Source: CAXBCP01 sp963974055
Lineage (GTDB): Bacteria; Pseudomonadota; Alphaproteobacteria; MPNO01; UBA830
Length of the DNA stretch: 64,000 nt
Reading direction: 5' to 3'
NCBI GenBank assembly: GCA_963974055.1
Contig: CAXBCP010000002.1
Coordinates: forward strand, 203,210 to 267,209
The notes beneath the pieces are model-generated. The model was given only the letters and a program-made list of their open reading frames with translations, was not told the origin of the DNA and did not search any database. This document shows positions 60,092-64,000 of this stretch, one piece after another. Each line of letters begins with the position of its first letter. Positions within the stretch are counted from its first letter, which is position 1. The translations under genes were made by a program, and so were the position numbers.

Positions 60092-62116
60092 ATGACCGAC
60101 AGCCCCCCCGCTCTCGAGTACGAGGAAAAGCGCGAATATTCGCTGCTCGAAGAAGTCCTGCGCGCAAAGCGCCTTGACCTGCCGTCGATCCTTGCGCTTG
60201 TCGCCTCGTCTCTGGCTATCGCGCTCGCGATGTACCATATCTTCGTCGCCGGGTTCGGTACGCCGGAATCGCTGTCCTTCCGCTCTACCCATCTGAGCGC
60301 GATGCTGCTGCTCGCTTTCCTGATCCAGCCGATGTTCCGCGCGTCGCTGACCGAACCCGTCTGGCAGCCGGGCGAATCCGGAAATGCAAAGCGCGTGCTC
60401 GGTTTCTGCATCGATCTCGCAATGATCGCGATGGTGCTCGCGGTGCAGGTCTATATCCTCTCCGATGTCGAGGAGCTCCAGGCCCGCGAAGGCTCGCCCG
60501 ATCCGACCGACGTCGTTTATGGCTGGATACTGATCGGTCTGGTGATCGAGGCCACCCGCCGCGTGGTCGGCTGGGCGATGGTCATCATCACCGGGTTCTT
60601 CATTTTCCAGACCCTGAAGGCCGACTGGTTCATCGGCATGTTCTACGGCCCGCCGGTGTCGGTCGACCGGTTCATCGATAGCCAGTTCATCCAGACGATC
60701 GGTATCTTCGGCATACCGCTGCTGGTTGCGGCAACCTATATCGTGCTTTTCATCGTGTTCGGCGCGATCCTCATCCGCTCGGGCGCCGGACGGTTTTTCA
60801 TCGACCTCGCGGTGTCGCTGACCGGCCACCGGCTCGGCGGTCCCGCCAAGGCGTCGGTCGTCGCCAGCGCCTTCCTCGGCACGGTATCGGGTTCCGCGAC
60901 CGCCAATGTCGTGACCACCGGCTCGTTCACGATTCCGATGATGAAAAACCTCGGCTACCGGCCGCGATTCGCCGCCGCGGTCGAAGCCTGCGCGTCGTCG
61001 GGCGGCCAGATCACCCCCCCGATCATGGGCGCCGCCGCGTTCATCATCGCCGAGTTCATGCGGGTGCCCTATATTTACGTCGTCGTCGCCGCGATCATCC
61101 CGACCTTCCTGTATTTCTCGACCATGTATTTCATGGTGCACCTTGAAGCCGACAAGTACGGCATCGCGCGCGTGCCGAAGGAGCAGCTCCCGGTTTTCCG
61201 CGAAGTGATGCGCGAAGGCTGGCACCTGATGCTGGCACTTGTCGTGCTTGTCGTCCTCCTGATCATGGGCCGCACGATTACCATGGCGGCGTTCTGGGCG
61301 ATCATCGCCCTGTTCGTTCTGTCCTTCGTCAATTCGTCGACCCGCATGAGCCCGGTGGACCTGCTGGCGGCCCTCGAATCCGGTGTCCGGTCATCCATAC
61401 CCGTCACTGTCGCCTGCGCCTGCGCCGGCATCATCATCGGCTGCACGTTCACGTCCGGGCTGGGGCTTAAATTTACCAATTCCGTCATCGACATGTCCGG
61501 CGGCTACCTGATGATCCTGCTGATCCTGACGGCGCTCGCCTCCATCGTGCTCGGCATGGGGATCACCACGACCGCAGTCTATATCACCGTCGCAGCGCTG
61601 ATCGTGCCCGCGCTGATCGAGATCGGCGTGAACCCGATGTCGGCGCACCTGTTCGCGTTCTATTTCGGGGTGGTGTCGTCGATCACGCCGCCGGTGGCCC
61701 TCGCCGCCTTTGCCGCCGCCGCCATCGCCGGGACGAATCCCATGATGACCGCGGTCGAATCCGCCCGCGTCGGCATTGCCAAGTACATCGTGCCCTTCGT
61801 GTTCGTATACAATCCGAGCCTGCTGTTCGAAGGCCCGCTCTGGCTGACGGCCTATTCGACAATCGCCGCCTTCATCGGCGTCTGGATGCTGTCGGCGGCG
61901 ATAGAAGCGTGGTTCCGGACAGCGCTCGGCCCCGTGCACCGGCTGATCGCCGGCGTCGGCGCCATCGCCATGATGTTCCCGCCGCTGATCGCCCTTTTCG
62001 GGGTGTCCGGCTTCGTCCTGAACGGCATCGGCATCGTCATCGGCGCCTGGCTGTTCTTCGGCCGCGGCCGCGCGGACACGCGCGCGGCGAAACTCTCCGA
62101 CGAGGCCGGCGCATGA
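60092..62116 (+). CDS. TRAP transporter fused permease (4TM-12TM)
   Basis: A 674-residue inner-membrane protein that combines the small and large TRAP permease subunits, as usual with TAXI systems. The large domain begins near residue 160 and carries ASAFLGTVSGSATANVVTTG, YRPRFAAAVEACASSGGQIT, PPIMGAAAFI and GMGITTTAVYITVAALIVPA. It drives uptake by the sodium or proton gradient. There is no strong ribosome-binding site at its start, which sits at the end of a perfect stem. Its stop overlaps the next small gene (ATGA). Confidence 0.92.
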   Translation: MTDSPPALEYEEKREYSLLEEVLRAKRLDLPSILALVASSLAIALAMYHIFVAGFGTPESLSFRSTHLSAMLLLAFLIQPMFRASLTEPVWQPGESGNAKRVLGFCIDLAMIAMVLAVQVYILSDVEELQAREGSPDPTDVVYGWILIGLVIEATRRVVGWAMVIITGFFIFQTLKADWFIGMFYGPPVSVDRFIDSQFIQTIGIFGIPLLVAATYIVLFIVFGAILIRSGAGRFFIDLAVSLTGHRLGGPAKASVVASAFLGTVSGSATANVVTTGSFTIPMMKNLGYRPRFAAAVEACASSGGQITPPIMGAAAFIIAEFMRVPYIYVVVAAIIPTFLYFSTMYFMVHLEADKYGIARVPKEQLPVFREVMREGWHLMLALVVLVVLLIMGRTITMAAFWAIIALFVLSFVNSSTRMSPVDLLAALESGVRSSIPVTVACACAGIIIGCTFTSGLGLKFTNSVIDMSGGYLMILLILTALASIVLGMGITTTAVYITVAALIVPALIEIGVNPMSAHLFAFYFGVVSSITPPVALAAFAAAAIAGTNPMMTAVESARVGIAKYIVPFVFVYNPSLLFEGPLWLTAYSTIAAFIGVWMLSAAIEAWFRTALGPVHRLIAGVGAIAMMFPPLIALFGVSGFVLNGIGIVIGAWLFFGRGRADTRAAKLSDEAGA

Positions 62117-62337
62117 AGAACCTGTTTATCGGCAAGCCGCTGCACTGGCTGACGATCGCCGCCGCGCTGGGCATCATGTACTGGCTCGGCGCCGGGCAGT
62201 TTCACCGGGTCAACTATGCCGGCTTCCTCGGGATCGTCTTCGGCATCGCCGTCGTCTGCATTGCCGTCGTCCTGGTCACCTATCGCCGCGGCGACCGGAT
62301 CACCCGCGACGCGCTGGAAGACGAAACATCCGACTGA
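62113..62337 (+). CDS. Small membrane protein of the TRAP operon
   Basis: A 74-residue protein with two hydrophobic segments (LHWLTIAAALGIMYWLGAG and FLGIVFGIAVVCIAVVLVTY) and a charged C-terminus. It is coupled to the fused permease by an ATGA overlap. I do not recognise a named family; such small two-helix genes are known beside TRAP-TAXI permeases. A role as accessory or stabilising subunit is inference. Confidence 0.7.
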   Translation: MKNLFIGKPLHWLTIAAALGIMYWLGAGQFHRVNYAGFLGIVFGIAVVCIAVVLVTYRRGDRITRDALEDETSD

Positions 62338-62405
62338 ACGCTTAATCCGGGCTTCGTTCCGGATATACTGACGCCGTAGAACAAGACCGAAACCCGGGAG
62401 CGACC

Positions 62406-64000
62406 ATGGCCGACCGTCCGAATTTCCTGTTCATCATTACCGACCAGCACCGTGCCGACCATCTCGGCTGCAGCGGGCATCCGGTGCTGAAAACGCCCCA
62501 TATCGATTCGATCGCCGCGAAGGGCACGAAATTCGACCGCTTCTACGTCGCCACCCCGGTCTGCCAGCCCAACCGGTCGACCCTTGTCACCGGCCGCATG
62601 CCGTCGCTGCACGGGGTGCGGTCGAACGGCATCCCGCTCGACATGCGGTCGAGCACCTTCGTCGAGGGCATGCGCGTCAGCGGCTATGCGACCGCCCTGG
62701 TCGGCAAGAGCCACATCCAGAACATGACCGGCCTGCCGGCGATGCATCACCGGCCCGACCCGAAGGAAGGCTACACGTCGCTGCGCGACAGAATTCCGGA
62801 AGCCTTCGAAGCCGATTCCGAGGGCGATTACGACCAGGAACATCCCGACCGCTGGAAACCGGGCGAGCCCTACGACATGGACCTGCCGTTTTACGGCTTC
62901 GAGCATGTCGATCTGTGCACCGAGCATTCGGACCATGTCGGCGGCCAGTATTATGTCTGGTTCAAACAGCAGCGCGCCGACGCCGATGCGCTGCGCGACC
63001 GCGACAACCAGTTCGACCACGATTACGTCTGCCCGCAGGCCTATCGCACGTCGATCCCGGAAGAATTCTATCCGACCAGCTATATCCGGGAAAAAACCCT
63101 GGACTATATCGACAGCCACGCCGCCGAGGGCGGCGACAAGCCGTTCTTCCTGATGGCGTCCTTCCCCGATCCCCATCACCCGTTCACGCCGCCCGGCAGG
63201 TACTGGGACATGTACAAGCCGGAAGACATGGAACTGCCGGCGAGCTTCGATTACGGCAATGTCGAGCCGCCGCCGCACGTGAAATGGGCGCGCGACGCGC
63301 GCGAGGCCGGGTCCGCCGAGGTCAATTCCCAGAGCGCCTTCGCGGTCTACCAGCGCGAAGTGCTCGAGGCCCGCGCCCTGACCTGCGGCATGATCGCGAT
63401 GATCGACGACGCCGTCGGCGATATCCTGGCAAAGCTGGACTCCGCCGGTCTTGCCGACAACACCATCGTCGTGTTCACCGCCGATCACGGCGATTTTCTT
63501 GGCGATCACGGGCTGATGCTCAAGGGGCCGGCTCATTTCGAGGGCGTCACGAAGGTGCCGTTCATCTGGTCCGAACCGGGGGCACCGGCCAGAACCACCG
63601 ACACGCTGGCCAGCACGGTCGACATCGCCCAGACCATTCTCGACCGCGCCCGGATCGAGCCCTATAACGGCATCCAGGGGCGCAGCCTGGTCAACGCGAT
63701 CGCAGGCGATGCCGACCCCGATGCCGTGGATTCGGTAATCGTCGAGGACGACCAGCAGCGGGTCTATTTCGGCTACACGAAGCCGCCGCGCATCCGCTCG
63801 CTCATCACCGACACCCACCGCCTTACGGTATCGCGCGGCGAGGACTGGGGCGAACTGTACGACCTCAAGGCCGACCCGGACGAAATGAACAACCTGTTCG
63901 ACGACCCGGCCCATGCGGCCTTGCGCGCCGAGCTGTTCGAACGCCTGACCCACCGCCAGATGGAACTGGTCGATACCAGCCCGATGCCGACGATGCGGGC
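62406..64000 (+). CDS. Sulfatase (arylsulfatase/choline-sulfatase-like), 3' end beyond window
   Basis: The frame runs from ATG 62406 (with GGGAG upstream) to the window edge without a stop, 531 codons so far. It has the N-terminal metal motif ITDQHRADHLG, and the formylglycine signature CQPNRSTLVTG with the modified cysteine at residue 53 and Arg57. VFTADHGDFLGDHGLMLKG gives the C-terminal metal ligands. It hydrolyses a sulfate ester. A sulfatase-activating enzyme (FGE) is not in the window. It lies 69 bases after the TRAP operon. Confidence 0.9.
   Translation, partial: MADRPNFLFIITDQHRADHLGCSGHPVLKTPHIDSIAAKGTKFDRFYVATPVCQPNRSTLVTGRMPSLHGVRSNGIPLDMRSSTFVEGMRVSGYATALVGKSHIQNMTGLPAMHHRPDPKEGYTSLRDRIPEAFEADSEGDYDQEHPDRWKPGEPYDMDLPFYGFEHVDLCTEHSDHVGGQYYVWFKQQRADADALRDRDNQFDHDYVCPQAYRTSIPEEFYPTSYIREKTLDYIDSHAAEGGDKPFFLMASFPDPHHPFTPPGRYWDMYKPEDMELPASFDYGNVEPPPHVKWARDAREAGSAEVNSQSAFAVYQREVLEARALTCGMIAMIDDAVGDILAKLDSAGLADNTIVVFTADHGDFLGDHGLMLKGPAHFEGVTKVPFIWSEPGAPARTTDTLASTVDIAQTILDRARIEPYNGIQGRSLVNAIAGDADPDAVDSVIVEDDQQRVYFGYTKPPRIRSLITDTHRLTVSRGEDWGELYDLKADPDEMNNLFDDPAHAALRAELFERLTHRQMELVDTSPMPTMR

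Overview
This high-GC window looks like a chromosomal piece of an alphaproteobacterium, probably Rhodospirillales-like. The basis is the protein families seen (MCE/Mla transporter, DUF924, DehI-like, DUF993, TAXI-TRAP transporter, CtrA-type TTAA-N7-TTAA boxes, an RpoH-type promoter with a ROSE-like thermometer on an hsp20 gene) and the tight ATGA/TGATG gene overlaps. No rRNA, tRNA, insertion sequence, phage gene or CRISPR array was seen. Taxonomy is inference only.

Left part (1-11.5 kb), envelope and housekeeping. It opens with the end of an MlaE-type permease, followed by MlaF-like ATPase, MlaD-like MCE protein and a PqiC-like lipoprotein (lipid transport). Facing it is a four-gene minus-strand operon for a Gld-type ABC system (ATPase, permease, GldG-like protein, DUF4340). 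Then come hsp20 with a heat-shock promoter and ROSE-like leader, an LhgO/DUF924/DehI-like operon, and an orphan FliL-domain membrane protein.

Catabolic island (11.5-24.1 kb). A NMT1/SsuA-type ABC importer (binding protein divergent from permease and ATPase), a MetE-like methyltransferase, a TetR regulator, and a run of Gfo/Idh/MocA oxidoreductase, DUF993, sugar isomerase/epimerase and LVIVD-repeat genes. The same 31-bp operator-like sequence lies in front of the importer and in front of tetR, so importer and enzymes look like one TetR regulon for an unknown substrate. A TPR-GT61 glycosyltransferase and a gentisate dioxygenase-like cupin follow. An orphan HigA-like antitoxin and a small coiled-coil protein sit at the border of the next region.

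Exopolysaccharide island (25.4-57.1 kb). About 24 genes for a Wzx/Wzy-type surface polysaccharide: nucleotide-sugar enzymes (two CapD/FlaA1-type dehydratases, a clear UDP-sulfoquinovose synthase, another SDR epimerase, a DegT aminotransferase), Wzx-like flippase, Wzy-like polymerase, O-antigen-ligase-like protein, a Wzc-like kinase, two initiating phosphosugar transferases (PglC/WcaJ-like and WecA-like), glycosyltransferases, two polysaccharide deacetylases, and decorating enzymes (carbamoyltransferase, sulfotransferase, formyltransferase, AsnB-type amidotransferase, methyltransferases). A TPP-dependent E1 alpha/beta pair with no E2/E3 sits inside. The predicted product is an acidic, possibly sulfonated and sulfated, carbamoylated polysaccharide. 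Control signals include two near-consensus sigma-54 promoters, three exact CtrA-type boxes, and a duplicated 35-bp promoter element whose CtrA box lies exactly 163 bp before the start codon in both copies.

Right end (57.3-64 kb), uptake and catabolism. A type I extradiol dioxygenase-like VOC protein, a class II aldolase-like protein lacking the usual histidines, a TAXI-TRAP transporter (binding protein, fused permease, small membrane protein) with two mutually exclusive hairpins in front of the permease start, and a formylglycine-type sulfatase cut off by the window end.
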